Source: Kappaphycus alvarezii (Eukaryota > Rhodophyta > Florideophyceae > Gigartinales > Solieriaceae). From it: a stretch of 64,000 nt of DNA. The notes under the pieces were generated by a model. It was given only the letters and a program-made list of their open reading frames with translations. It ran no database searches and was not told the origin of the DNA. The DNA is taken from positions 1,612,001-1,676,000 of the forward strand of contig NADL03000483.1 of NCBI GenBank assembly GCA_002205965.3, in the 5' to 3' direction. The position numbers were made by a program, and so were the translations under genes. This document shows, one piece after another, positions 9,599 to 20,219 of this stretch (position 1 is its first letter; each line of letters starts with the position of its first letter).

Positions 9599-11970
9599 AT
9601 GAGACACCAGCACCACGGGCGTCTTAAACAATCCAATGCGGACAGGTTGAGACACAGGATAGAATTGTGGAATGGTGGGGAGTACAAAACACTGTGGAAA
9701 GAGGCACTGAAGCAGTCAACCAGACGAGGAGATAAGCAACCAACGCACGCCGAACAAAACCACATTAATGTGAGAACGCCAACTAGGCTCGCTAAAGAAG
9801 GCGCATACGACAACGCTGCCCGAGCCCTAAAATCCCTCGGCGTCCTCCCTGCTACACCTAGCGTGACCCAAGCTTTACATGACAAGCACCCTCAACATGC
9901 GCCGGACCATGAAAGCACATTCACCACCTCTCTCGACGAGAAACATTCCCCTGGATTTAGAGACTTTACTGAAGAACGTGCCCTGCGCACTATCCGAGCC
10001 TTTCAACCAGGTTCCGCTGCTGGGGGCTCGGGACTTAAGCCATGCCACCTCGTGGAACTCTTGCGAGCTTCCGTCTTCTCCCCGCAGTCGAGATTTCTAC
10101 AGGCTATGAAACAACGTAGTGGCCTCTGGACGAGCTCCTGTTACACTGGCTCCGTGGATCACAGAGTCCGCACCCACGCCACTGGCAAAAGGACGCGGTC
10201 TCCCAGGCCGATTGCGGAGAGACGCTTTGCAGGCTCGTCGGAAGCTGCCTACAGCGAGAAGTGTCCTAGAAAGCTGCACTATAATTCCAGCCTCTCCAAG
10301 TGGGGTTAGCAACAAGAGCCGAGACTGACAAGGTGGTGCACACCACGCGAAGAATGGCACAAACATTCGGAAAGAGAGCAGACTACGCATTGCACTCTGT
10401 ATACCTCAAGAATGCGGTCAACCTCTGCAGCTGATCCTTGTTCCTCCGATCCGTGAAAGGTCTGCTCCCCGAGCTCCTTCCATGGGCACGGTACTGCTAC
10501 GCCAAAGAGCAGGCATACCTATGCATAGGCTCGAAGTCCATGCGGAGCGTGGTTGGAACCCGACAGGGCGACAATATGGGAGGGGTGCTTTTCGACCAAA
10601 TCCTGCACCCCGTCGTCCTGAGAATACAGGATTTGCTGTTCTCCAACGAGGATGGCTCCAGAGAGGTAAGCCAGGTGCTACTACAACTATGGTAACATTA
10701 CGATGGATATATAATCGGAACCCACGAGCAGCCACTGAAAGCAGGAGAAGTCCTTTCATTGTCATACGCCACAGACTGCGGCCTCCATCTGTCCCTGGCA
10801 AAGTGCTAGGTATTGTGGTCGACTGCATCAACGCCGTCCGTCCAAGAGCTTTACCCAGCCGGACTAAAGCAAGTATATAGCGACGGAACTCGTTTTCTCA
10901 TCGCCCCGATAGGCTCGACAGCATTCATGCACCGCGATTTCTACGAACACGTCGAGTCCCTTAATCCCTTCCTGGCAACAATTGCCGACCTCGTGGTCAC
11001 ACAAGTGGCGCTTCAACTCACCTGAAATTGCTTCGGCGTCTGCAAGCTCGTCTACTTGTTACGCGTCGTTCCCCCTTCAAATTCAGCGGGAGGCGCCAAG
11101 TGCTTCGATGGGATGGTCAATAAATGCGTCCAAACTCTGGCCGGAGGCGTTCTCGACCGTGAGGTTTTTCAAAAACTCTAGCTCCCAGTGAAACCGCTAG
11201 ACCCCAAGAAACTATCGCTGAGGATAGGCCTCACGGCGGCGCGCGACATTGCCGCCGCCGCTTTCCTCTTCTCTTGCGCTGCTGATGATACTCTTGGCCG
11301 CTCCACCTTACCGGCTTCAGTACGAGCGCTGAACACATACAACGATGCAGTCGACGCCTATAGGGTGTGGTCGGCCTCTTGTCTGCCGTCGAAGATAGTT
11401 CCCTGCAGCGCCTTTGGCTCCAACAACCCACCCTCGCAAAAGGAGCTGACGGATGCAGTTCACGATGTGGCTCAAGAACGCATACCCCCTGGAGACAGCA
11501 GGAGACAAGCTTTTCGCTCTTCGATTGGCCTCCCCGGCGCTAAACAATTGGTATACTGCGCACCGTGCCTGGGCCTTAAGACACAAATTGCTCCGAAGTC
11601 ATTCTCCGCCTGGTTCTACTACTATAGCCAGGTGCCACTGTTCGCCCCTAATACCTCGTGCCCAGGAGGAGCAACTGCCCGGAAACCCTGGACATCTTCG
11701 GTGACTACCTCATGCACTGCTTATATGGCCGAGAGCGAATCGATCGTCACTACCGCCAGCTTGCAATTCTCACTCGGGCATAACAAAGGCCCCCTGGCAC
11801 CCGGTCATAGAGCCTCGTCCCCATGGCTAACAGCGCACAAGTCCAAACACCAGGGCTGTAGGGAGCACCGATTGGTCAGACTTTTTGGTGTTAGAATTAG
11901 AAGATGTTTTTGCCAGGCGGACAATGCCAACCGACAGTATTTCCAATTCATTACGTATGATGACTAGAAT
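9599..11970 (+). pseudogene. Decayed LINE reverse transcriptase polyprotein with zinc motif
   Basis: The remnant can be followed through all three frames. 9599-10100 is the region before the RT domain, ending with GSAAGGSGL (about 10009-10040), a motif typical of these RTs. The segment that should carry the first catalytic Asp reads VYLKNAVN, with Tyr at 10402-10404 in place of Asp, and a stop follows within a few codons. VGTRQGDNMGGVLF at 10552-10593 corresponds to the usual QQGDPLGPLLF block. The expected YxDD motif near 10695 is destroyed. GLHLSLAKC and the thumb follow with several stops. The frame at 11188-11700 covers the post-RT region, and around 11680-11750 another frame shows FGDY, a Cys and RHYR, the degraded Cys/His motif before a restriction-like endonuclease. 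The nuclease core is not recognisable. Same class as the minus-strand element at 7.5-8.8 kb but clearly diverged, and inactive. Confidence 0.8.
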
Positions 11971-12871
11971 TGGTATATTTTAGATTAATTTACTGTGCTT
12001 TATACTGTCAGTTAGGCTATGCCACTGTACTGCATTTTGTCAGCTAGTCTACAGTATACTCCTGACCTGGGCACCTCAGGCAGGGGAATCTACAGTATAA
12101 AGAGAGTGATGGTGTTGCATCCCGCACACCATCACCAACAACATCATCAACAAACAAAAAAACAACAACAGCAAACTTGTGTGCCTGCTTCCCCCACATT
12201 GTTGTGCTCGGTATAGCACAAACCAATTGGTCGAGATTCGGCTCTCGTCCCCGCTCACCTCCGGGGCGAAACCATATTCCGGAATTTAACTTTCGCCCTC
12301 CTCGCTCTGCTGACTTGAATCCTATTGCCTCCCGACTGCTGCTTTGGAAACTCTTGCTTCTTCTCTGTTGTTTGGTGTTAGGGTTAGTCTGTGGTAACTG
12401 GTCTAGCCTGGTTTTTGTCTTGGTGCTGGTATCGGTTCCGGTTTCGCTTTTTCTCTTGGTCTTGGTATCTGCAGCTTGGTCTCTGTTCTGTACATTCTTT
12501 GTGCTCGTCTGCTTCCTATTTACTGTCTTGAGTGCCTGGCCCTGTTCTACTATGTTGGTCTGGTGCGGTCTGGTGCTGTTGCTGTCGCTTGGGTCTTTTT
12601 ACTCCTAAATCGTGCCTGGTTGTGGTCTGGCTGTGGTTCTACGCGCTCTTGGTACTGGTTGGGAATCTACTTGGCTAGCTGGTTGCGGTGGGCTACTTTG
12701 TTCTTGGAAACCGTTGCTTCATTGCTTGACTCGTTTGTGCCTTTTTGTTTTAAGCTCTAGCTTGCAATGGTCACCTAGTTGTTCTAGGTATCACTGCAGG
12801 GTATCTTATAACTAGTAAGTTAACCTTAGCTTTTATTGTAGGTAAACAAAAGGTATCTAACATACTGACCA
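11971..12871. other. Non-coding, low-complexity DNA before the DIRS-like element
   Basis: 12118-12175 is a CAA/ATC-rich low-complexity tract. 12361-12760 is strongly T/G-rich on the plus strand with many TGGTCT/CTTGGT-like units. The hydrophobic open frames there (for example 12177-12608) come from that composition and are not called. A possible explanation is that this is the 5' terminal region of the DIRS-like element, whose Gag-like frame starts at 12872, but I could not match it to a repeat at the other end. Confidence 0.4.
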
Positions 12872-13590
12872 ATGGGTTTCTACAAAGCGTCTACGCTACG
12901 TGAACACATGAAGGACATCTTCGGTTCAGAGCTTGACTCTGACGAGAAACCGAACGTGGCCTCTGTTCTCATCGATCACGAGGCAGTGATCGCCGCGGAG
13001 GAAGTACCGGTAGAACGCTCTTTCTCCCCTACAGCAACACCTGGTGACAATCTCCTCTCCGCCCCGGCAACACTGGTAGTAAATTTAGACACCTCCCCCC
13101 TCCCTTCAGGACGACCTTCCACCGAGGCTTCCTCTTCTCGTACTACACCTTCTCCCGCACCGCCTTCAATTGCTGCCTATCCTCCTCCTCCCCACACCCA
13201 TCGTTCCGAATTCCAAGGCACCCAGTTTCTACCGCGACGCCTGCAGCTCCGCACGCCCTTCCTTCGAGCTCTCGTCAGCTGACGACGATAGAAAAAGGGC
13301 TTTCGCACCATATCTTTTTCCTAGAGAACGACCGCATCAGGAAGAAGAAGAAGGAAAAGACACGTCAAGCCCATTGCCAGACTTGTGACCGCAATTTTTC
13401 ATCTCACCTGCAGCTCAACATCCACAAGAAAGGTAAGGAACACATTTACAAGGTCTGGAAACTTGAAAACCCGAGGGTTTCCACTGCGAGTTGTGCAATA
13501 TCACCATCCACAACAAGCCTGACGTCGATCGTCATATTCTCACCAAGAAGCACGTCAAGAACGAGCAACTCCGCTTAGGACTTTTTTAAA
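12872..13590 (+). pseudogene. Gag-like protein with two C2H2 (jaz-type) zinc fingers, frameshifted
   Basis: The frame starts with ATG at 12872 and is acidic, then Pro/Ser/Thr-rich. It loses frame in the pyrimidine-rich tract near 13185. The following basic region (RKKKKEKTR before 13375) leads into a first zinc finger, CQTCDRNF..., with Cys at 13375 and 13384 and His at 13423 and 13441. After another frameshift near 13470 a second finger has Cys at 13485 and 13494 and His at 13533 and 13551. Both have spacing C-x2-C-x12-H-x5-H, the pattern of U1-like or jaz C2H2 fingers known for RNA or double-stranded RNA binding. The frame then ends at a TAA at 13588. By position this is ORF1 (Gag) of the DIRS-like element, where the fingers would plausibly bind element RNA. 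That role is inference. Confidence 0.65.
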
Positions 13591-13666
13591 TAGTTCCAAC
13601 TCTCCCTGTATATCCTGAAGACTACGTTTTTCTATCATCAGGAACCGTTGAAAGTGGCGTCTCAAG

Positions 13667-14500
13667 ATGGTCACTCTGGAGTATATCCAGAAGTTGCTTA
13701 GCGCATATAAACCAATTTCACCGTCACAAATTAACGTTAAAGCTGCTCTTTCTCTTTACGTCAATGCCAACCCGCAAACTTCACATGAATATGCGATAAT
13801 TGGCCTTCGCGAAGATCTCCCCGTGGAAATCCTTTACAACACAGAATTTCTTTCTGGCCCTGCGGTACTGTTCAGGCTTCTCCGCGACTACTTGCAACGA
13901 TCGCGCCCACCCGATTACTTTGAGGGAGCTACGAGCATTGCGCCTGCTGCTTCAACGGCATTCTGCCGATTATGTCGCCCGGCCCGAGGTTTTTCATTTG
14001 CTCTTGCACGATGACAATCAGGCGGTGGTGGCGATTTTGCATGCGATGGTCTCGGTGTCCAAGCCAAGGATGGCGTATTTGCGGAGGTTGGAGGTGCTGC
14101 TACGACTCTTGGAGGTCCGGATCGAGGCGCGGTGGATCCCGTCGGGAGTGAATCGGTTCGCCGACGTATTCTCGCGCACATGGGATCCGGGGGACGTTTG
14201 CGTGGCGGAGCATTTGGTGGAGTCAGTCCAGGAGGAGTATGCAGTGCAGGAGGTGGTGTTCCGCAGACGACCGATGGGGGAAACCGTGGTGGCGAGGAGG
14301 AAGTACCTGGGTACGCAGATGGAAGACGACTGGCGAGATGGGAAGGCGCGATTATGGAATCCCCTGTTCGATATGATGCCAACTGTGGTGCGGAAGATAG
14401 AGATGGAAGGGGCCATGGCGTGCTCCTCGCCCCAAATTGGCCTGCACAGCCCTTGTTCGCGCGCTTGCGCGCGCTCAGCTCACGTTTGGTAGGTTTGGAA
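13667..14500 (+). pseudogene. DIRS-type reverse transcriptase edge and RNase H, internally deleted
   Basis: The first part (13667 to about 13860) resembles the beginning of a DIRS RT domain (a segment ending in EYAIIGLREDLPVEILY). The RT palm with its catalytic Asp residues is then absent. From about 13900 the frame continues directly into an RNase H: TLRELRALRLLLQRH, then LHDDNQAVV, and WIPSGVNRFADVFSR near 14125-14175, the usual C-terminal block. A typical DIRS tail follows (PLFDMMPTVVRKI, then APNWPAQPLFARL in another frame, about 14430-14465). At least one frameshift lies near 14420. The deletion removes the polymerase, so the copy cannot replicate itself. Confidence 0.75.
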
Positions 14501-15555
14501 CGCGGTCACGAGGTGTATGGATGGAAGCATCGCATCAACGACGGGTGGGGACTGATGATCGCGGAGATCTGTTGCGGTCCGAGTGGAAAGACGGAATAAG
14601 GGCGGTGGTGTTGGCGATGACTGGGGGGGAGTCGCGAAGGGGGAAGTACGGGCGGGGGGAAGAAGCGGCGTCGTTGTTGGCGGGGTATGGTTGGGCGCAT
14701 GGTTGGGCGGAGACGGCCTGGAAGAATCGCATCAGCCAAATACATAAGTGGTTGGCTTTCTGCGATGACGATGGTCGTACCGCTCTACCGGCAACCGAAG
14801 GGGATGTACTGGCGTATTACGGATATCTATCATTGGAGAATCGGGTGGGACCGCGTTCCGCCCGACAATACGTCTCGGCCATCTCCAGATATCATGAAGA
14901 CGCAGGATATATTTCCCCAACAAGGACGCGGCTGTTTCCCAACCTTCTAATGGCGTACGAGAAAAAGGCGGATAGAGAGAGTCGGGTACGAGAGACAAGG
15001 GTTGGGGTCCCGGCACGACTGATGCTGCGAGTGGTTCGGTTGGGGCTGAGCACTGAAGAAGGGAGTTGGTGGGTTTTTGCGCTATGGTGATGTTCGCTTA
15101 TGTTTTTCAGTGCAGGTCGGTGACAGTTGCGCATGTCCGGGAGGAACAGGTCGCAGTTTCGACGGGGGAGGGCATCAGGGTCACTTTGACGCATCGCAAG
15201 GGTAAGCCTACGAGCAGGCCGCTGCGATTGTCGTATCCAACGAACGAACAGTGGCCCTCCAAGTGTGGAGGGCCTGCCTACAGGTGCGGGGATGCAAGAG
15301 GTTGGATTGAGTACAGCATTGACACGGGTGCTGGGCGCCTTGGAGGTTGACCCTTCGGCCGGTTGCTACCATGGCTCCCATAGCATGCGTATTGGCAGTT
15401 TCAACGAGTTGGTCAACTTGCAGTTTTCACGCCCGTGGATTATGCAAAGGATGGGTTGGACCTTGGAATCCATGTTTCAGGTTTATTTCGACAGTAGCGT
15501 AACGCTCACGTCGGCTTCCTCATGGGTCTTCGCGCATCTCCCCCGAGGGGGGTGA
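14437..15555 (+). pseudogene. Tyrosine recombinase of the DIRS-like element, two frameshifts
   Basis: Part of the tyrosine recombinase family, which integrates circular DIRS DNA by strand exchange through a phosphotyrosine. The N-terminal core-binding region, with SQIHKWLAFCDDDG and ARQYVSAISRYH, lies at about 14700-14900. A frameshift near 15080 moves the reading to another frame holding the first Arg region (CRSVTVAHVRE) and the Lys-rich beta hairpin (THRKGKPTSRPL). A second frameshift near 15260 returns to the first frame. The C-terminal catalytic block is HSMRIG with His at 15379 and Arg at 15388, followed by MGWTLESMFQVYFD with the nucleophile Tyr at 15484. All catalytic positions I can identify are retained although the frame is broken twice. 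Confidence 0.8.
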
Positions 15556-15773
15556 TGTACGCCTCCGGGATGGGGTTTGGGGTCTTCGCGTCGTGTACAC
15601 GCGTGTATACGTGTGAAGGTATTACAGGTGCAGCGAGCCAGGTGACGAGCATCCAGAGTACCGTAGGCGGTGCAGGGTATTTAACCCGATCGTGAACACA
15701 CCGCCGACGGCCGGCCGACTTGGTTCGGCATGTCTATTTATCCCACCCCCCCTCCCTTGCGGGACACTTCAAC

Positions 15774-15863
15774 ATGTCTATCTCTCAGTGCAGCGCGTGT
15801 AGGCGAAAGGGTAGATGTATGCGTTGTTTTACAATCAAGGAGAGCGGATGTCCTTTTGAATGA
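15774..15863 (+). CDS. Possible 29-aa Cys-rich mini-protein
   Basis: An ATG at 15774 opens a 29-codon frame ending in TGA at 15861-15863. Five of the 29 residues are cysteine, in the pattern C-x2-C-x5-C-x2-C-x7-C (QCSACRRKGRCMRC, then SGCPF), with basic residues between. The stop overlaps an AATAAA-like polyadenylation motif. The frame is open upstream to 15696, so the cysteine block could also be the end of a longer or spliced protein. Spacing suggests a small zinc-binding knuckle, but I cannot place it in a family. It lies 220 bases after the recombinase of the DIRS-like element and might belong to its 3' end. It could be chance. Confidence 0.3.
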   Translation: MSISQCSACRRKGRCMRCFTIKESGCPFE

Positions 15864-17165
15864 ATAAACCCAACATGAATCTTCGCCACGCGAACAGGCA
15901 TATAATGCAGAGATCTCCGCCCGATCGGGGCGATAGGAGAGACGAGAGAGGATAAAAAAAGCGGTCAATCGGACTACCTACCTACCTGTGCGTCAACTAT
16001 CAACGGCAATCGGCCTAATTAAACACACCAAATACGGGACTGCAACGGCATCCTGAGGTCTGTTGTACCCGTTCACTGTGTCTTCCTTCCTCGCTCCCCC
16101 TCGCTGACACTACGCATACGACAACCAGTGAATCTTGTGCACTGTACCCACGCACCAGTGTAAAACACAATATCGTACCACTTTGTAGCAAGCCAATGAC
16201 ATGGAGCCATCGTGGATACCTCGAGTAGTTCTCGAAACATTTCGTACACCTCAATCAGCACTTACTTTATGCCTCCTTGACAATTGGTTCAATAGAAATT
16301 TGCCATGATGTTTAATGCTGACAGCATCACGTATAGCTGCTATCTGAGCCTCCAGAACCTTGTATGTTGATAGCTTAAGGGTCGCTTTTTCTAGAACAAC
16401 TTTGAATTTAGTACCGTTTGCTTACAATTCATCTCTGCTGGTGTTGAGTACTTTTCTACAAAAATCCTGGTCTACCGCTTTGGCCTTTTTACAGTAAGCA
16501 TCATTCAACAGTTCAACTATCGATTACCTTTTGTACGCTCAACACCTAACACTGGGTAATTTAGCACCTAAGAATTATCGTGGTAACTGGCGGATCTGGG
16601 GCGCCCACTCATGACAGAGTTTTCCATGTATCGCAAGAGAAGCGACCCTGGCCTTTTTGAGAAGAAAATTAGGCTTACTTCAGCCTAGCGGCGGTTTGAA
16701 ATGCAGTCGGGCCTCGCACGGGGCCGATGCGGTGAAAAAATTGCCAAAGCGGCAAATACAGCACAGGCGTGCGTTTGAACCAACCATATGAGCTTCAGCG
16801 ACGATGTGGATGCCTTGAACCGGCACCTACAGACGAGGAAAGTAAGATGAGAGTAATTTGCAGATTTTAAGCGCTACTATCGCCGGGAACAACCGGTCTT
16901 TTTTGTACTCCCACCGCAAGCCTTTGTGTTGAGAAGATGAACGCCCCTTTTTACCACCACTTTCCTCCGCTGATGTGCAGGGGGTAGGTCGAAAGCTGAA
17001 ATTAATTCAGTCTGCAAGGTAGTTTCATCGAAATAGTCTGAGTAAAACTGTATTCCAGTTCGGCTAAACCAAGATATTTTTAAGTAAGGAAGACAACAGA
17101 AAGGGTCGAATGCAATGTATGAAATTAGGAAACGGGTGCAGATGAAATTGCAGAGAGATTTAGAG
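15864..17165. other. Non-coding spacer between the DIRS-like and Ty3-like elements
   Basis: No supported gene. It contains a GC-rich hairpin-like CCGCCCGATCGGGGCG (about 15925-15940) and a short CTAC tandem run near 15974-15986. The part near 16.9 kb holds a minus-strand purine run (AAAAAGGGGCG) that could be the polypurine tract of the Ty3 element, so some of this region may be a decayed LTR. I could not find its partner. Confidence 0.4.
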
Positions 17166-18215
17166 TCACTGAGGGATTCCACTAGTGGCCTCTTCACAGG
17201 TGAAGTAACGCCGTGGCTGACCGGCCCGAATCGGCTTGCGGGACGACCTACTGTTGTCCGCCTCTAGCCTGTAACTTGGGCGACTACCCTCGGTGACAAT
17301 GTAGGGTCCAAGCCACTTGTACGCGAAAACAGGCATCTTCATAGGCCCGCCCAAAAGCCGTGACCTTGGCAATAAGTACTTGGTACTCCTCCTTACAATT
17401 ATAACTGCCAACCTTAGTACTTGCGAAACTTCGGTTAAACACGGGCGGCGCGACTTGATTCGATAGCCAATAACCCTAGCATCCTGGGCTGGAGGGAAAT
17501 GGGTCATCTCATAGTGGCGGTAAGCCCGTCGGTGCCCTATGTGGGGCGACGCAGTACATGAATTGGATGAACGACAAATCCTTAGAGAAGTGGCGACGGC
17601 AGCAACCTCATACTATGTTTGGAATCGTTTCAATACAGCCGGGATGACCGTTTGAGACCGTCTTAGCCACTGCTTCATTGATGAACCGACCATGCGTTAC
17701 GCCCTCTCATTCAAATTGGCTGCGTATTAAGCGACAGGTTTCCAACGCGTACCACAGCTGTCCATGGGGTCTTTGACGGCGGCGGCAGCGAAAGCACCGG
17801 CGTTGTCCGAAACCACCACCTATGGGCAGTCCAAAGGGGTGAGTTATTTCCTCTACAGTAAGACTGACGACAAAGTCCGCAGTGAACGATTTCGTTGCTC
17901 TCATTATCGGCCATGACGTGAGGTGGTCCACGACAGATACGAAAAAGAGCCCTCTACCAGATCTGGGGACAAAGGTTCCTGTGAAAGCGACCAGAAGTGT
18001 GTGGAAGAGGCCAGTGATAGGCATGGGTAGAAAAGTTCGGTATTTGGGAATAGGCGACGCCCTTCGGCTACTTCATAAGGTCCTAACATGCCTGCATACG
18101 TACGGAGTGACCCCAGGCGACCAATATCTGTCCAAAACCAACTGACGGCCCGTTTCGGAGTCCCAATAACCAATGCGGTCTTTTAATGTCTCAAAGAAAT
18201 GAGGATGCAGGTGCT
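17166..18215 (-). pseudogene. Ty3/gypsy integrase remnant
   Basis: The His part of the HHCC zinc-binding domain appears as HLHPHFFETL near 18190-18215. The catalytic core starts with VVDHLTSWP at 17908-17934, holding the first Asp. The stretch that should contain the second Asp (after THPFGLP) is lost to a frameshift. The region of the third acidic residue is seen as GRFINEAVAKTV near 17.68 kb, with stops around it. The 17166-17507 frame is the C-terminal domain with YKWLGPYIV, typical of gypsy integrases. No chromodomain is visible. Confidence 0.75.
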
Positions 18216-18402
18216 TCGGCCTATCCAGCTTCGACCCAAGGGGGGCGGCAAAACAAGTGATAATTAAAGACCATGAGCGACTTGGTTCGCTGGCGGATTA
18301 CACTACTGGAACGTGCATGTTCTTTCAGGAAAGGGAAGTCGAGAAAGTATCGCTTGACATCCAGGAGCGCGGGTCCGAATCCAAGGTCGGCCTCGAGGGT
18401 GT

Positions 18403-18975
18403 CTATAGCGATCTGGACATCGTTTTTTTCGAGGGAGACCGGCGAACACATGAAAGTTTCGAGGGTCGCGAATCGGCTGCAAAGTTCTCAGTATCGGGCT
18501 TATATTTAACCTCGAAATCATATTCCGCGAGCAAGTAGAGCCAGGCCGTGAGACGACCATGAATATCGTCTTTGATGAAGGCTTGTCGATGCGCATAGTG
18601 ATATGTCACGAATTCGAAAGGAGATTAAGACGGGAGGTAGACACGAAATTTACGGGGGACGAAGACCACGGCGAGCATTGCGCTAGCAGGTGGTGTAGTT
18701 CATATAGGTAGAATTCACCGAGCGGGTTGCGAATTAATCGTGATGGACTCGGTGCTCTCCCTCTTTTGTGCAAAAAATGCGCCGATCCCCTCCGAGGAGG
18801 CCTCTGATTCGACGATGAACCGTTTTTAAGAAATAAGGATAGGAACGAACAGATGCTGTGATCAGGACCTCCATCAGTTTGTTAAAGGCCCTGTCAGCCT
18901 CCTTTGCTAAGTCGAACTTCTTTTCATCGCAGGTGAGAGCTTTCAACGGGGCGGAGATGTCGTCGAAGTCTCTTA
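18403..18975 (-). pseudogene. Ty3/gypsy RNase H remnant
   Basis: The connection and N-terminal part read APLKALTCDEKKFDLAKEAD at about 18890-18960, matching the gypsy 'APLTALTKK..F.W' region. The C-terminal part at 18403-18609 has GRLTAWLYLLAEYDFEVKY followed by a degraded ADSRPS block (usually N-x-x-AD-x-LSR). A frameshift separates them and the catalytic core between is scrambled. Confidence 0.75.
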
Positions 18976-19099
18976 TAAACAGGCTTTAGTAACCAAGTAT
19001 AATTAGAAAACTGTGGACGTCAGTCCTGCCGTTGAGGATGGGCGCGTACTGCAATGCGGCTATCTTTGCCACATACATCCTACCCCGTCAGCTGATACG

Positions 19100-19796
19100 A
19101 TCTGTCCGATTAGTGCGACCTCTCCCATGCAGTTGCCGATAAGATCTCAAGGTGCTCATCCATCGACGAAGAGAGAATGGTTACGTTATCCGAGTAGGCT
19201 CGATGGAAGGAGGCATATTTCAGGATTTTTCCCATCTTTCTTTTGTAAGTAGAAGGGGCAATGATCATCCCAAAAGGGATTACCTAAAAGGCGTAGGTTC
19301 CGAACCTATTGGCGAAATTAGTGAATTGCTTCCATGATTCGGCCATCTTGAGTTGGCAGTAGCCCGAAAACATGTCGACTAACTTGAAGCTGTCACAGTC
19401 TTTAATGTCATCAAAGATATCTTCGATATTAGGAATGGGCAAGGGACTCGGCATGATCTTCGTGTTCAGTATTCGATAGCCCACCCATAATAGAGAGTTG
19501 TCGTCTTCTTTATTTGCCATCACCACTGGGACTGACTAGACGGACTTTGACGGCTTTATGATTCCTGCAAGTAGCATTTTGTCGATCTCCTCGCGGATTA
19601 CACGGATATGAAGCTGCGAAAAGCGCCGCGGGTTATTTAAAACAGGAGTGTCGTCCGCCAGCTCGAAGCTGAGGCGGACGGGAACCTCTGCGATACGAAG
19701 GCCATGAAAGGACCAAGCGCAGATCCCTTTTTCTCGCAGCACGATGTTAAACTTCTCCCTTAATTTCGGGTCTAAGTAACCAAAATTAAGGGCCAT
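19100..19796 (-). pseudogene. Ty3/gypsy reverse transcriptase remnant
   Basis: 19536-19796 is the fingers region, ending IDKMLLAGIIKPSKSV, as expected before the palm. After one stop come GYRILNTKIMPSPLPIPNIE and SFKLVDMFSGYCQL, which keeps the first catalytic Asp (usual 'DL..GYHQI'). The PFGMIIAP motif (usual PFGL.NAP) lies at about 19265-19290. The YxDD box reads YSDN (19183-19197), so the second Asp of the pair is lost. Three or more stops interrupt the domain. Confidence 0.8.
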
Positions 19797-20219
19797 TACC
19801 GCGACTCGCGTAGTTAATTCGTACTATTGCTCCTCGGTAGAGTGCGAATTCGATTCAACCCCAAATAGTTCCCTAGCCAGGCCAAGACGAGAGTCTCCCG
19901 ATGGTCATCTCCCTCACCTTCCAACTCATTATCCGTAGAGGATTAGTTGGCTTCTGAGGACGTATCTGCTGTGAAATGGTCGCTGTCCGACTCGACTTGT
20001 TCTAGGAGAAGCTGGTCCCGATCAGATTCTAGCCCGATGCGCATCTTCTTCATACTGTGAGTGATGACGACATAAAGATTTCCGAGGTCAATCATGGCCC
20101 TCATTCGCTTCAGTTCGGGTAGGTCGATAACCATACCCAATGGGGCGTTTTTGATCGTGACAGAGTACATGTTGAATCTGATCGCGCCAAAAGTGATCAA
20201 GACGTCCGAAGGAGGCCTA

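Larger units (their letters stand above)
12872..15555 (+). mobile_element. Decayed DIRS-like (tyrosine recombinase) retrotransposon
   Basis: In order on the plus strand: a Gag-like protein with two zinc fingers, the N-terminal edge of a reverse transcriptase, an RNase H of DIRS type, and a tyrosine recombinase. That gene order and the recombinase in place of an integrase define the DIRS order of retrotransposons. Most of the reverse transcriptase palm is deleted, and every part has frameshifts, so the copy is inactive. DIRS elements end in split or inverted repeats rather than LTRs; I could not identify these by eye. Confidence 0.8.

Noticed and set aside
12373-12385. TTAGGGTTAG resembling a telomere repeat
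   Set aside because: Less than two units in a T/G-rich tract; explained by local composition.
12177-12760. Long hydrophobic open frames suggesting membrane proteins
   Set aside because: They follow from the TG/CT-rich low-complexity tract and overlap in two frames; no start context or domain.
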